64,000 nucleotides of DNA from Microbacterium gorillae (lineage in GTDB: Bacteria > Actinomycetota > Actinomycetes > Actinomycetales > Microbacteriaceae): assembly GCF_000826185.2 (NCBI RefSeq), contig NZ_LN648875.1, positions 988,356 to 1,052,355 of the forward strand, given 5' to 3'. Shown piece after piece: positions 51,560-60,940 of the stretch. The notes under the pieces are model-generated. The model was not told the origin of the DNA and made no database searches. It worked only from the letters and a program-made list of their open reading frames with translations. The position numbers and the translations under genes are program-made. The first letter of the stretch is position 1; each line of letters begins with the position of its first letter.

Positions 51560-53056
51560 TCAGCCGGTCGCACCGAGGAGGAACTCCGCGGCCTTCTCAC
51601 CGATGACAGCCGTGGGGGCATTCGTGTTGCCGGTGGTGATGGTCGGCATCACGGACGCGTCCGCGACGGTGAGCCCCCGCAATCCGCGCACCCGCAGCGT
51701 GGGGTCGACAACCGCGTCCGCACCGGCGCCCATCCGGCAGGTGCCGACCTGGTGGTGATAGGTGATGACCTGCTCGCGGATGTACTGCTCCAGCTCCTCC
51801 CCCGACACCGACGGCCCCGGATGCACCTCGCGGGCACCCCACTCGTCCGCCAGCGGGGCCTGCACACCGACCCGGCGGCACTGCTGGACGGACGCGACCA
51901 TGCTCCCCATGTCGCGTTCGTCGGCGAACACCGCCGGGTCGATGAGAAGGCCGTCCGCGGGGTCGGAGGAGGCCAGCGTGAGCCGTCCCCGACTCCGCGT
52001 CGAGACGATGCCGGCCATGAGCGAGAAGCCCCACGGGATCGGGTCCATGCCCTCGGCCAGCATGGGGACGCTGAAGCAGATCGGCTGGGTGTCCGGCACC
52101 GGCAGGTCCGGCGTGCTGCGCCAGAACCAGTGCGACTGCGTCACGGACCGGTGGGGCGCAGGCGCCTCGACCTCGCGCTGCGTGTCGAAGATGACCGGAA
52201 CGAGGTAGTGATCGTGCAGGTTCTCCCCGACCGGCAGGTCGGCGACGACCGGGATGCCGAGCGCCTCGAGCTGTGCCGCCGGCCCCACACCGCTGCGCAG
52301 CAACAGCTCCGGACTGCCCAGCGCACCGGCCGTCAGCACGACCTCGTCGGCGGCGATCACGGTGCCGTCGTCGAGCTCGATCCCCCGAGCGACCTCGCCG
52401 TCGAACACCACCCGAACCACCCGCACGCCGGTGCGCACCTCGAGCCGCCCCGCCTCCACCGCCGGTCGCGCGTACGCGTCCCACGTCGTCACACGGTCGC
52501 CGTCGGCGATCGTCACCTGCTCCCGGCTCACCCCGTCCTGGGTGGCCCCGTTGTAGTCCGGGTTCCGCGGCAGGCCCTCCGCCTCGGCTGCGGCGATGAT
52601 CGCCTCCTGCACCGGATGCATCGGCTGGTTCTCCTCAATCGGGAGCGGGCCATCGGTGCCACGACCCTCGGACGCCGGACCGTGCCACTGCTCGATCCGG
52701 CGATAGATCGGTTCGACGTCCGCCCACGTCCACCCCGGCACCTCCCAGCCGTCGAAGTCGGCGCTGTTGCCCCGGACCCAGATGGCCGCGTTCAGCGAGT
52801 GCGACCCACCGAGCACCCTGCCGCGTGGCAGGTGCAACCGCCGACCGGCGGCGTGCTCCTGCGGCACGGTGAAGAAGTCCCAATCGGTGTCGCTGTGCCA
52901 GAGCTGGTTCAGCCGTCCGACGTCCTGGATCTCCTCGCGACGGTTGTCGCCGCCGGCCTCCACGATCAGCGTGCGTCGCCCGGCATCGGCCAGGCGGCGG
53001 GCGATGATCGAACCGGCGGTGCCGGCGCCGACGATGACGACGTCGTACGGGGTCAT
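51560..53056 (-). CDS. GMC-family FAD-dependent oxidoreductase
   Basis: 498-residue glucose-methanol-choline oxidoreductase (choline dehydrogenase/alcohol oxidase type). The FAD site is IVGAGTAGSIIA, the GMC signature 1 reads GRVLGGSHSLNAAIWVRG, signature 2 is LTAGALGSPELLL, and the catalytic His region is YHHQVGTCRMG with NTNAP at the C-terminus. It follows livF by 4 bp and closes the ABC transporter operon, so it probably oxidises an alcohol group of the imported compound. Confidence 0.9.
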   Translation of the reverse strand: MTPYDVVIVGAGTAGSIIARRLADAGRRTLIVEAGGDNRREEIQDVGRLNQLWHSDTDWDFFTVPQEHAAGRRLHLPRGRVLGGSHSLNAAIWVRGNSADFDGWEVPGWTWADVEPIYRRIEQWHGPASEGRGTDGPLPIEENQPMHPVQEAIIAAAEAEGLPRNPDYNGATQDGVSREQVTIADGDRVTTWDAYARPAVEAGRLEVRTGVRVVRVVFDGEVARGIELDDGTVIAADEVVLTAGALGSPELLLRSGVGPAAQLEALGIPVVADLPVGENLHDHYLVPVIFDTQREVEAPAPHRSVTQSHWFWRSTPDLPVPDTQPICFSVPMLAEGMDPIPWGFSLMAGIVSTRSRGRLTLASSDPADGLLIDPAVFADERDMGSMVASVQQCRRVGVQAPLADEWGAREVHPGPSVSGEELEQYIREQVITYHHQVGTCRMGAGADAVVDPTLRVRGLRGLTVADASVMPTITTGNTNAPTAVIGEKAAEFLLGATG

Positions 53057-53060
53057 GGGG

Positions 53061-53783
53061 TCATCCTTCCGAGAGCCGATAGGCCCGAGTCAACTGATCG
53101 GGGTTCGCCACGAGCTCCGCGGCGGGTGCCGCCAGCGAAACCTCCCCCTGCGCGAGCACGGTGGCCGTCGTGGCGAGTTCCAGCGCCACCCGCGTGAACT
53201 GCTCGATCAGCAACACGCCGACGCCGGACGCGATGATCGCCCGAATCGCCGGAATCAGACGCTGCACGATGACGGGCGCAAGCCCCAGGGACATCTCATC
53301 GATGACGACGAACGACGGCTTCGCGACCAGGGCGCTGGCGATCGCGAGCATCTGCTGCTGACCGCCGGAGAGCTGGCCGCCCAGTCGTGTCGGCATCGCC
53401 CGCAGCTCCTCGAACAGTTCGAGGGTGCTCTCCACGGCCGCGGAACGCTCGCGGGACGGCAGCGGCAGGGAGGCGATCCTGAGATTGTCCGCGACGGAGA
53501 GGTCGGCGAACACGCGGTGCCCCTCCTGGACGGTCGCGATCCCGACCCGGCGGGTGCGGGTCGGGCTTCCCGGCTTGAGCGTCTCACCGTTGACCGTCAC
53601 CGTTCCGGAGACCTCGCGCAACAGGCCCGCGATCGCGAGCACCGTGGATGATTTGCCCGCGCCGTTCGCTCCGAGCAGGGCCGTGACCTCGCCGGGGCGG
53701 ACGGTGAGGTCCACGCCGTGCACGACCTCGCGGCCCCCGCGCCGAACCCGCAGGTCCGTGACGACCAGTTCACCGGTGTTCAT
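53061..53783 (-). CDS. livF: Branched-chain amino-acid-type ABC ATPase (LivF)
   Basis: 240-residue ABC ATPase: Walker A GANGAGKSS, signature LSGGQQQM, Walker B FVVIDEMSLGLAP. LivF type by its short length and HRVFADLSV segment after the Q-loop. The ATG at 53783 overlaps the livG stop by 4 bp; longer frames cross livG. Confidence 0.9.
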   Translation of the reverse strand: MNTGELVVTDLRVRRGGREVVHGVDLTVRPGEVTALLGANGAGKSSTVLAIAGLLREVSGTVTVNGETLKPGSPTRTRRVGIATVQEGHRVFADLSVADNLRIASLPLPSRERSAAVESTLELFEELRAMPTRLGGQLSGGQQQMLAIASALVAKPSFVVIDEMSLGLAPVIVQRLIPAIRAIIASGVGVLLIEQFTRVALELATTATVLAQGEVSLAAPAAELVANPDQLTRAYRLSEG

Positions 53784-54478
53784 GCTTGAGCCCCCAGATA
53801 GGCCTGCCGGACAGCCGGGGAGGCCAGCACCTCCGCCGTCTCGCCGAAGGCGATGAGCTTGCCGAAATCGAGCACGGCGACGGTACCGCACGCGGCACGC
53901 ACCAGGTCCATATCGTGATCGACCAGGAGCACCAATGCCCCGAATCGCTCCGGGATGTCGCGGATGAGGCCGAGAAGACGGCCGGACTCCTCCGGGTCGA
54001 GTCCGGCCGCCGGCTCATCCAGCAGCACCAGTCGCGGCTCGCCGATCACGCACCGCGCGAGTTCGACCAGACGCCGTTCCAGCATCGTCAGATGGGTGCC
54101 CGGACGATCGCGATCGACCAGACCGACGTAGTCCAACGCCGCCTGCACCTCGTCGATGGACGCTCCGGTGTGGTCGGCCCCGAGGCGGACGTTGTCCCAC
54201 ACCGTCAGCGAACGAATGACCTGTTCCTGCTGGAAGGTGCGGCGCAACCCCCACCCGGCGCGCCGGTGCGGGGCGAGCGCGAGCAGGGACATCCCGCCCA
54301 GCGTGACGGTACCGGCGACCGGCAGGGCGAACCCGGACAGCACGTTGAACAGCGTCGTCTTGCCGGCGCCGTTGGGACCGATGATCCCCCCGACGCCGTC
54401 CTCGAACGTGACGGACACGTCGTCAAGAGGGGTCACGCCACCGAACCGGACGGTCACCCCGGCGATCTCCAGGGTCAT
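53780..54478 (-). CDS. livG: Branched-chain amino-acid-type ABC ATPase (LivG)
   Basis: 232-residue ABC ATPase with Walker A GPNGAGKTT, Q-loop RRTFQQEQVI, and Walker B LVLLDEPAAGLDP. The ABC signature is degenerate (LTMLERRLVELARC instead of LSxGQ), which is unusual. ATG 54478 overlaps the livM stop (54475) by 4 bp. Confidence 0.88.
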   Translation of the reverse strand: MTLEIAGVTVRFGGVTPLDDVSVTFEDGVGGIIGPNGAGKTTLFNVLSGFALPVAGTVTLGGMSLLALAPHRRAGWGLRRTFQQEQVIRSLTVWDNVRLGADHTGASIDEVQAALDYVGLVDRDRPGTHLTMLERRLVELARCVIGEPRLVLLDEPAAGLDPEESGRLLGLIRDIPERFGALVLLVDHDMDLVRAACGTVAVLDFGKLIAFGETAEVLASPAVRQAYLGAQA

Positions 54479-55479
54479 CGCTGCACGTCCTTCCGGGGTC
54501 GTCGGAGGCGTTGCCACAGTCCGGAGAGCTGGCCCGCGATTCCCGCCGGCGCGGTCGTGATCGCCTGCACCAGGCCGAGACCGAGGATGACGAAGATCAG
54601 GTTGCCGTCCACGCCCCAGGAATCCAGCAGCGGCGGGACCCCCTGGAAGAACAACCCGGCGATCACCGCGCCGCCGAGCGTGAACGTGCCACCGATTAGG
54701 ACGGTCGCGAACAGCAGAATCGACTGCTGGGCCTTGAAGGACACCGGGTCCAGCAGTCCGGCGTTCGCGGCCAGCAGCGCGCCGGCCACGCCGGTCAGCG
54801 CGGACACCAGCGCCAGGGCGAACAGCCGGTATCGCGTGACGCTGACGCCGACGGCGATCGCTCCCGCCTCGCTCTGCCGGATCGCGGCCCAGGACCGTCC
54901 CGGCTTCGCTCCGAGCAGCCAGCTCAGCAGCAGGAACACGATGAGCAGCACCACGATGACGTAGCGGAAGTAGGCGTCGTCCCCCACCGCGAGCGCGGGC
55001 CGGGGCATCGAGACCGGGAGGGTGGCACCGCCGACCCGACCCAGGAACCCCGGTCCGCCGTTCGGGAAGCCACTGGCGCTGATCAGCACCTCGATCGCCC
55101 CGGCGACCATGAGGGTGACGACGGCGAGGCTGAGGCCGGACAATCGCAGCGCCGGCAGGCTCACGATCGTGCCGACGATTCCGGTGACGATCGCCGCGAG
55201 GATCATCACCACCTCGAACGGCAGGTGGGTGGCGTGCCAGAGTCGCAGCGTCACCCATCCGCCGATCGCCACCAGTCCGACCTGCATGATCGAGACCAGT
55301 CCGACCCGGCCGTACAGCATCCCCACGCCCGCCGCCGCGATCGCGTAGATCGCGCACACGGTGAGCACCCGGGTCCAATAGGTTCCGATGAGGGCCGGGA
55401 CGAGGAAGATCGCCAGCAGCGCGCACACGATGCCGGGCAGCGTGCGCCGCGCGAAGGCGGTGAACGAGGACCGGGTCAT
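54475..55479 (-). CDS. livM: ABC permease, LivM type
   Basis: 334-residue permease with about ten hydrophobic helices and the family loop QSEAGAIAVGVSVTRYRLFA (EAA-like). The C-terminal GGTFTLGGAVIAGLFF is typical of LivM. The ATG at 55479 overlaps the livH stop by 4 bp. Confidence 0.88.
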   Translation of the reverse strand: MTRSSFTAFARRTLPGIVCALLAIFLVPALIGTYWTRVLTVCAIYAIAAAGVGMLYGRVGLVSIMQVGLVAIGGWVTLRLWHATHLPFEVVMILAAIVTGIVGTIVSLPALRLSGLSLAVVTLMVAGAIEVLISASGFPNGGPGFLGRVGGATLPVSMPRPALAVGDDAYFRYVIVVLLIVFLLLSWLLGAKPGRSWAAIRQSEAGAIAVGVSVTRYRLFALALVSALTGVAGALLAANAGLLDPVSFKAQQSILLFATVLIGGTFTLGGAVIAGLFFQGVPPLLDSWGVDGNLIFVILGLGLVQAITTAPAGIAGQLSGLWQRLRRPRKDVQR

Positions 55480-56348
55480 GCGCGCACCGCCGAGATCGCG
55501 ATGAAGCGGCGGCGCCGCGAGATGAGAATGACGATCGTGGCGATCACGAACGGTACGGCGGTGCTGAAGGCGCTCGTGACGGGGTTCGCCGACACGAGCG
55601 ACTGCAGCAGTCCGATGCCGAGGCCACCGAAGAACGCCAGCCACAGCGACCGGAATCGTCCGATCACCACGGTCGCCAGGATCGGGATGATGAGGAACGT
55701 GAGGAACGCCGGTTCCAGTCGGGTCTGATCCGCGAGCAGGATGCCGGACACACCGGCGATCGCGCCGGAGACCGTCCAGGCCGTCAGCTCCACGGAGCGC
55801 ACATTCGTGCCGAGCACCGCGGCGAGATCCCGGTCACTCGCAAGAGCGCGCATCGCGGTTCCGGCGGAGGTCCGAGCCAGTGCCAGGGAGGTGCCGACGA
55901 TCACCAGGATCGCCAGCGCGATGCAGATCAGCTGCGTGAGGTTGATCCTCCCGCCGGGCAACGAGAACGCGATCTGACTGGATTCGAGGTTCATCGTGCG
56001 GGCCTTGTCATTCCACGTGAACAGCATCACGCCGAGCAGGACCAGAGCGAGACCCAGCGTCGCCGTCGCCTTGCGCAGCTCGTCGATGCGAGCCAGGAAC
56101 GGCCCGGCCAGCAGCCCGAACAGGAAGGCCGCCGCCGCCGCGATCACGATCCCCAGCGCGATCGCGAGCGACGGCTGCATCCGCTGACCGATGAACTGCC
56201 AGGCCGTCATCGCCGCGAGGGCTCCGATCGCGCCGTGCGCGAAGTTCAGCACCCCGGAGGTCCGGTACAGCACCAGCACCCCGACGCCGGACAGCGCGTA
56301 CACGGAGCCGATCACGAGCCCGGCGATGATGAAGGGGACGACGTTCAT
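55476..56348 (-). CDS. livH: ABC permease, LivH type
   Basis: 290-residue permease with eight or so hydrophobic helices, beginning IIAGLVIGSVYALSGVGVLVLYRTSGVLNFAHGA, the conserved LivH N-terminal signature. The conserved RALASDRDLAAVLGTNV loop contacts the ATPase. It is separated from the binding-protein gene by 64 bp. Confidence 0.88.
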   Translation of the reverse strand: MNVVPFIIAGLVIGSVYALSGVGVLVLYRTSGVLNFAHGAIGALAAMTAWQFIGQRMQPSLAIALGIVIAAAAAFLFGLLAGPFLARIDELRKATATLGLALVLLGVMLFTWNDKARTMNLESSQIAFSLPGGRINLTQLICIALAILVIVGTSLALARTSAGTAMRALASDRDLAAVLGTNVRSVELTAWTVSGAIAGVSGILLADQTRLEPAFLTFLIIPILATVVIGRFRSLWLAFFGGLGIGLLQSLVSANPVTSAFSTAVPFVIATIVILISRRRRFIAISAVRA

Positions 56349-56412
56349 CGGGTCACCCCCGCCACCTCGCGCACGGCGGACGGTCGGACGTCCGCGTGGA
56401 TTCGTTCAGCGG

Positions 56413-57729
56413 TCACTTCTTCAGCAGGCCTTCGGCCTGTTCCCGATCGAGGATGCTCTTCATCGCCGGGTCGACCACCTCGGTGCAGCCCTCGACCTCC
56501 ACCCACTTGCCGTCCTGCATCTTGGCGTTGCGCGTCGCGTGGTTGGCATGGTGCTCGTCCGCCTGACCGAAGTACCACGGGTCGCACAGCAGGCTGGAGG
56601 TGTAGCCCTTGATGCCGAGAAGCGCCTTCGAGACGGTGGCGCGATCGAGCGTGGAGGGATCCTTGACCTGCAGCAGGGTGTCGGTGAAGATCTTCGCCGC
56701 GAGGAAGCCGGCCTGGCTGAACGTGTCCCGGGGGGCGTCGGCGGCCGCGTACTTGTCCATCACGCCGTTCCAGAGGTCGCTGTCGCCGCCGGTCGCGGTC
56801 ACCAGTTGCAGCTCGGAGTTCACCAGGAACCCCTGCCAGTAGCTGGAGAGCTGGCTCGCGAACTGCTTGTCGTAGCAGCTGGCCGTGCACCCCCAGGCGA
56901 TCTTGCCGCGCGCATCCTGCTGCTCGGCGGCCGTCAGGATCGAGGCCGAGATGGGCGCCGGGTCCACGATGATGAGCGCGGAGGCCTTGGACGCCTGCAC
57001 CTGCCCGACCAGCGGCAGCCAGTTGCTCTCCGCCGGATCGCTCAGCGTCTCGCCGGCCATCTTGATGCCGGCCTGCTTGGCGTAGTCGCGGATGCCCGCG
57101 GCCACCCAGTCGCCGTTGCCGGGCGTGTTCAGACCGATCGAGTAGAAGCCGCCGCCGAGGAGCTTCTGACGCTCCATGTACTGCATCAGACCGAGCGCGG
57201 AGGTCCGGGGTCCGGCATTGACCGGCGCGATGTTCGAGGACTGGAAGCACGCCTGCGGGACCCCGACACCGGTGATCGAGTAGAGGTCCGCCTTCGCGTA
57301 CGCCGCATTCGCGACGTCGCAGCCGACGAAGGTCGCGTCCCCGACGAGTCCGACGACGCTCTTGTCCGCGGCCAGCCCCGCCGCCAGCTGCGCGGTCTTC
57401 GTCGGATCCAGCTGGTCGTCTTCGTAGGAGTACTGAATGGGGCGACCGTTGATCCCGCCGTTGTCGTTCACGCAATCGAAGAACGCCTTCGCCGAATTCG
57501 GCGAGGAGGAGAAGTCCACCCCACCGGACGCGGTCGCGATGGCGCCCACCCTGATCGGCTCCCCCGTCGCCGGTTTGCCGTTGCCGAGTCCGCAGGCCAG
57601 GTGGCCCGTCCCTCCACCGGCGGACGCCGTGGCACCGGAGCCGGTCTCGTCGGGGACGCATCCGGCGAGCGATACCGCCAGCGCGGCACCGACGATGAGG
57701 GCGCCGATGCCCGTCATAGTGCGATTCAT
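56413..57729 (-). CDS. ABC transporter substrate-binding lipoprotein
   Basis: 438-residue periplasmic-binding-protein type I domain of the LivJ/amide-urea class, anchored as a lipoprotein. A 23-residue signal peptide ends at the lipobox LAGC (Cys24). The fold begins GEPIRVGAIATASGG. It is the first gene of a six-gene minus-strand operon with livHMGF and the GMC oxidoreductase. The ligand is unknown; context with oxidoreductases suggests an alcohol- or amine-bearing compound rather than an amino acid. Confidence 0.87.
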   Translation of the reverse strand: MNRTMTGIGALIVGAALAVSLAGCVPDETGSGATASAGGGTGHLACGLGNGKPATGEPIRVGAIATASGGVDFSSSPNSAKAFFDCVNDNGGINGRPIQYSYEDDQLDPTKTAQLAAGLAADKSVVGLVGDATFVGCDVANAAYAKADLYSITGVGVPQACFQSSNIAPVNAGPRTSALGLMQYMERQKLLGGGFYSIGLNTPGNGDWVAAGIRDYAKQAGIKMAGETLSDPAESNWLPLVGQVQASKASALIIVDPAPISASILTAAEQQDARGKIAWGCTASCYDKQFASQLSSYWQGFLVNSELQLVTATGGDSDLWNGVMDKYAAADAPRDTFSQAGFLAAKIFTDTLLQVKDPSTLDRATVSKALLGIKGYTSSLLCDPWYFGQADEHHANHATRNAKMQDGKWVEVEGCTEVVDPAMKSILDREQAEGLLKK

Positions 57730-57939
57730 GGCTGTACTCCTTTGTGCCGTGGCGGCGCATGGTCAGCGCTCATCCGCCACGACCAGGCTCGCCGTCGGGC
57801 GTTCGGTGCGATTGAACGTGGGGGAACGGCGGTTGCGCATCCGTGCACAGAGCACGGCGACTGGGGATGAGCCATATCCATCGCGCGGAGGCCGGTGTAT
57901 ACCTATGGAAGTTGTCGCCGCGGACACAGGAGGTGAGCG
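57730..57939. promoter_or_regulatory. Divergent promoter region of the ABC/GMC operon and araC gene
   Basis: 210 bp between the lipoprotein gene (minus) and the AraC gene (plus). The right side contains TATACCTATGG (57898-57908), a plausible -10 region for araC, followed by a perfect AGGAGGTGA ribosome site (57929-57937). Confidence 0.45.
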
Positions 57940-58911
57940 ATGTCCCCGAGCATTGCCGCTACGACGGCCCCGCCCTCAGCCGGACAGATGCTGCGCCTCG
58001 GCGGCATCACCGATTTCCGTGACGTCGTCAATCGGTCCTTCGTGCCCCTGACGGTCACGTCCCAGCGGCCGCACCACTTCCACGCCACCGTTCAAGGGCA
58101 GATGCTCGACCGCATCGGCCTGACCGAAGTGGTCGCGGATCCGCACGTCGTGGAACGGACGTGGCGACTGTGCGCGGACGGCGGGACGCCGGCGAACTAC
58201 AAGATCAGCCTCATGCTCAGCGGGAGCGGCTATCTCTGTCAGGACGGCCGCGACGTCCTGCTGAACCCCGGTGACCTCGCGATCTACGACACCACTCGGC
58301 CGTACACGCTCGCGTTCGATGACAGCTTCCGCTCGATCATCGCGATGTTCCCGAAGTCCTTCGTGCCGCTGGATGAGACCAGTGTGGGCCGACTCACGGC
58401 GCGCACCCTGGGCGGCGATGACCCGATGGGCGCGATCGTGGCCAGCATGCTCCGGCAGGCGACCGGCCAGCTCGGCCTCCTCACGCCGGCCGTCGGCGGT
58501 CGCCTCGCCCACACGATGGTCGACCTCGTCTCGATCCTGCTGCGCGAGCAGCTCGAGACCGACCCCGATCCGCGCCAGGAGACCCTGCTCGCGCGCATCC
58601 GCGACCACATCCTGGCGAACCTCGATGACCCGGCCCTGGGTCCGGGGTCCATCGCCGCCGCGCACTACATCTCCGTGCGCTACCTCCACGCCGTCTTCCA
58701 GCGCGAGGGCACCACGGTGGCCGCCCACATCCGCCAACTTCGACTCGAGCGCTGCCGGGACGACCTCACCGACCCGCGACTGGCGGACGAGACGGTCACG
58801 CGGGTGGCCTCCCGCTGGAGCTTCTCCGACGCCGCGCACTTCTCCCGCCTGTTCAAGGCCACCTACGGCGAGACGCCGAGCGCGTTCCGCGCAGCCCGTC
58901 TGCACGCCTGA
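57940..58911 (+). CDS. AraC-family transcriptional regulator (FeaR/NphR-like layout)
   Basis: 323 residues. The N-terminal ~190 residues form an AraC-binding-like cupin domain (NPGDLAIYDTTRPYTLAFDD), and the C-terminal double HTH lies at about 225-320 (LGPGSIAAAHYISVRYLHAVFQREG; VASRWSFSDAAHFSRLFKATYGETPSAFR). This domain layout is shared with FeaR, the regulator of aromatic amine catabolism. It stands between the ABC/GMC operon and the alcohol dehydrogenase/MoaF operon and likely controls both. Confidence 0.85.
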   Translation: MSPSIAATTAPPSAGQMLRLGGITDFRDVVNRSFVPLTVTSQRPHHFHATVQGQMLDRIGLTEVVADPHVVERTWRLCADGGTPANYKISLMLSGSGYLCQDGRDVLLNPGDLAIYDTTRPYTLAFDDSFRSIIAMFPKSFVPLDETSVGRLTARTLGGDDPMGAIVASMLRQATGQLGLLTPAVGGRLAHTMVDLVSILLREQLETDPDPRQETLLARIRDHILANLDDPALGPGSIAAAHYISVRYLHAVFQREGTTVAAHIRQLRLERCRDDLTDPRLADETVTRVASRWSFSDAAHFSRLFKATYGETPSAFRAARLHA

Positions 58912-59013
58912 CGCACGCCTGCACGCGTGTCCAAGCCGAGTGCCCTGACGCGCAAGCGGCCGCCCGGGCCGCACCGTTGACTGGGATCACGTCACGGCAG
59001 ACGGAGGGCCATC

Positions 59014-60105
59014 GTGATCCAGACAGCCGAGCAGGTGCTGTTCCCCCGCGCGGGTCAGGTCGAGGTGCGCGAGGTTCCGGTACCTCACCCCGGTCCCGGT
59101 GAGCTGCGATTGCGCATCACGCGCGCCGGCATCTGCGCCACCGACCTCCATCTGCGCGACGGCCACATCGGCGACCCGTTCCCCCTCGTTCCGGGACACG
59201 AGTTCATCGGGGTCATCGACGAGGTCGGTCCCGCCGATGTGCGTGGTCTCGCGCTCGGCGAGAGCGTCGCGGTCGAGATGCTCGTGCCGTGCCAGCGATG
59301 CGATCGCTGCCGCGAGGGACGGTACAACCTGTGTCAGCAGGACCTCGACACCCCCGGGCCGGGGCGCCAGCTCGGGGTGAACATCCCGGATGACGCCGTC
59401 CCGTACGCCGGCGGCTACGCGTCCCACCTGATCGTGCCCGCGCAGGCGATCGTGCACCGGATTCCGGAGACCGTCGACCCGGACGCCGCCGTCCTGGTCG
59501 AGCCGCTCGCGGTCGCCTGTCGTGCGGTGTCGCGCGGTCGCGTGCGCTCCGGGGAGTCCGTCGTGATCATCGGCCCCGGCCCGGTCGGACTGCTGTGCGC
59601 AGCGGCGGCGAGCGCGGCGGGGGCAGCGGCCGTGGTCGTGGTCGGTGGGCGCGCCGAGCGCCGCACGCTGTCGCGTTCGTTCGGGTCCACCGCGCAACTG
59701 GACGGCCGCGGCGAGGACCTCGTCTCCGACGTGCACCGGATCCTGCCCGGCGGTGCGGACGTCGTGATCGAGTCGGCCGGATCGGTGGACGCGCAGCGCA
59801 CCGCGCTGATGCTGGTGCGCCGCGGCGGGCGGGTCGTGCTCGCCGGCGCGTGCGGGGCCGGGCCGACGCTGCAGATCCCGAGCGACGAGCTGCTGCTGAC
59901 CCGGGAGATCGACCTGCTGCCGAGCTTCCTCTCCGCTGGAGGCTTCGAACCCGCCCTCGCCCTCCTGGCGTCCGGACGGTTCCCCTTCACCTCGCTCGTC
60001 ACGCACGTGTACCCGCTCGCGGACGTGGCGCGCGCGTTCGCCGACATCGAGAACCGCACGGAGGGCCTGATCAAGGCCGTCCTCGTCCCGGAGGAGAGAT
60101 CATGA
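59014..60105 (+). CDS. Zinc-dependent medium-chain alcohol dehydrogenase
   Basis: 363-residue MDR dehydrogenase. Catalytic zinc ligands: Cys in GICATDLH and His in PGHEFIG; structural zinc loop CQRCDRCREGRYNLC with four Cys; NAD motif GPGPVGLLC. The start is GTG at 59014 after a GGAGGG site. It would oxidise an alcohol or polyol. The MoaF-like gene overlaps its 3' end (ATG 60102, stop 60105). Confidence 0.88.
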   Translation: MIQTAEQVLFPRAGQVEVREVPVPHPGPGELRLRITRAGICATDLHLRDGHIGDPFPLVPGHEFIGVIDEVGPADVRGLALGESVAVEMLVPCQRCDRCREGRYNLCQQDLDTPGPGRQLGVNIPDDAVPYAGGYASHLIVPAQAIVHRIPETVDPDAAVLVEPLAVACRAVSRGRVRSGESVVIIGPGPVGLLCAAAASAAGAAAVVVVGGRAERRTLSRSFGSTAQLDGRGEDLVSDVHRILPGGADVVIESAGSVDAQRTALMLVRRGGRVVLAGACGAGPTLQIPSDELLLTREIDLLPSFLSAGGFEPALALLASGRFPFTSLVTHVYPLADVARAFADIENRTEGLIKAVLVPEERS

Positions 60106-60932
60106 CGCACACCGAGGCGGTTGCGGTCAGTCGCAGCACCGACGCCGCCGACCCGGCGCACTGGAAGACCTACGACGAGTTCGCCGCCGGCATCGACACC
60201 TATCGGATGCCGGCCGCCGACCTCGGCGGCACGGCGGTCAGCCTGCGGTTCGACGAGGACACCGCGCTGTCGATCACGTTCGAGGACGCGACCACGGCGA
60301 CCTGGACCTCGGACGGGCTGCTGTCCGCGTCCGGCGGCAACCGGGATCCGTACGACGCCGTCCGCGTCCGCGACGACGTGTACTTCGTCTCACTGCCGCT
60401 GGAGTCCCGCGCCCGCGAAGCGATCACGGTGGTGTGGTCGACGATGTCCGGACGGGCCATGCTCGTCCACTCCGCGATCGCTCCGGAGGCCACTGCGGGT
60501 GTGCCGCAGGTCGGTCAGACCTTCGCCGCGGGCGTGGTCGAGGGGATCACCGTGACCGGGGCGAAGCCGGGCCCGAGCCGGGATCTGATCGGCATGCGCA
60601 ACGTCTACCGGTACAGCCCGAACCACCTGTACGAGCACGTCTACCTCTCCAGCGAGCGCTACGCGTGGCAGTGCGTGCAGGGCGAGCAGCGCGGTCATGG
60701 CGACGTCGACATGTCCACGGTGTGGCGCTTCGAACACGGGCTGTATCTGTTCTGCTTCCGCGAGTTCGTGATCCCGGTGGCCAGCGTCTGGCTGCACGAC
60801 CTCGGCTACGCCCTGCGCACCACCGGAGTCTTCCTCGGCATCAACGGCCAGGGTGCGGCGCAGCACTCCCGCGCCGGCGGCCACATCTATCCGCTCGGTC
60901 GGGTTTCCTACCCCGACGTCGAGCCCGTCTGA
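60102..60932 (+). CDS. MoaF-like protein
   Basis: 276-residue protein of the MoaF family (two lipocalin-like beta barrels), first seen in the Klebsiella monoamine regulon. Recognisable stretches are HWKTYDEFAAGIDTYRMPA at the N-terminus and the repeated beta motif ALSITFEDATTATWTSDG; the C-terminal half has YRYSPNHLYEHVYLSSERYAWQC. Its biochemical role is not established. It overlaps the alcohol dehydrogenase gene by 4 bp and is followed by a SnoaL-like gene. Confidence 0.75.
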   Translation: MTHTEAVAVSRSTDAADPAHWKTYDEFAAGIDTYRMPAADLGGTAVSLRFDEDTALSITFEDATTATWTSDGLLSASGGNRDPYDAVRVRDDVYFVSLPLESRAREAITVVWSTMSGRAMLVHSAIAPEATAGVPQVGQTFAAGVVEGITVTGAKPGPSRDLIGMRNVYRYSPNHLYEHVYLSSERYAWQCVQGEQRGHGDVDMSTVWRFEHGLYLFCFREFVIPVASVWLHDLGYALRTTGVFLGINGQGAAQHSRAGGHIYPLGRVSYPDVEPV

Positions 60933-60940
60933 GGAGCATC

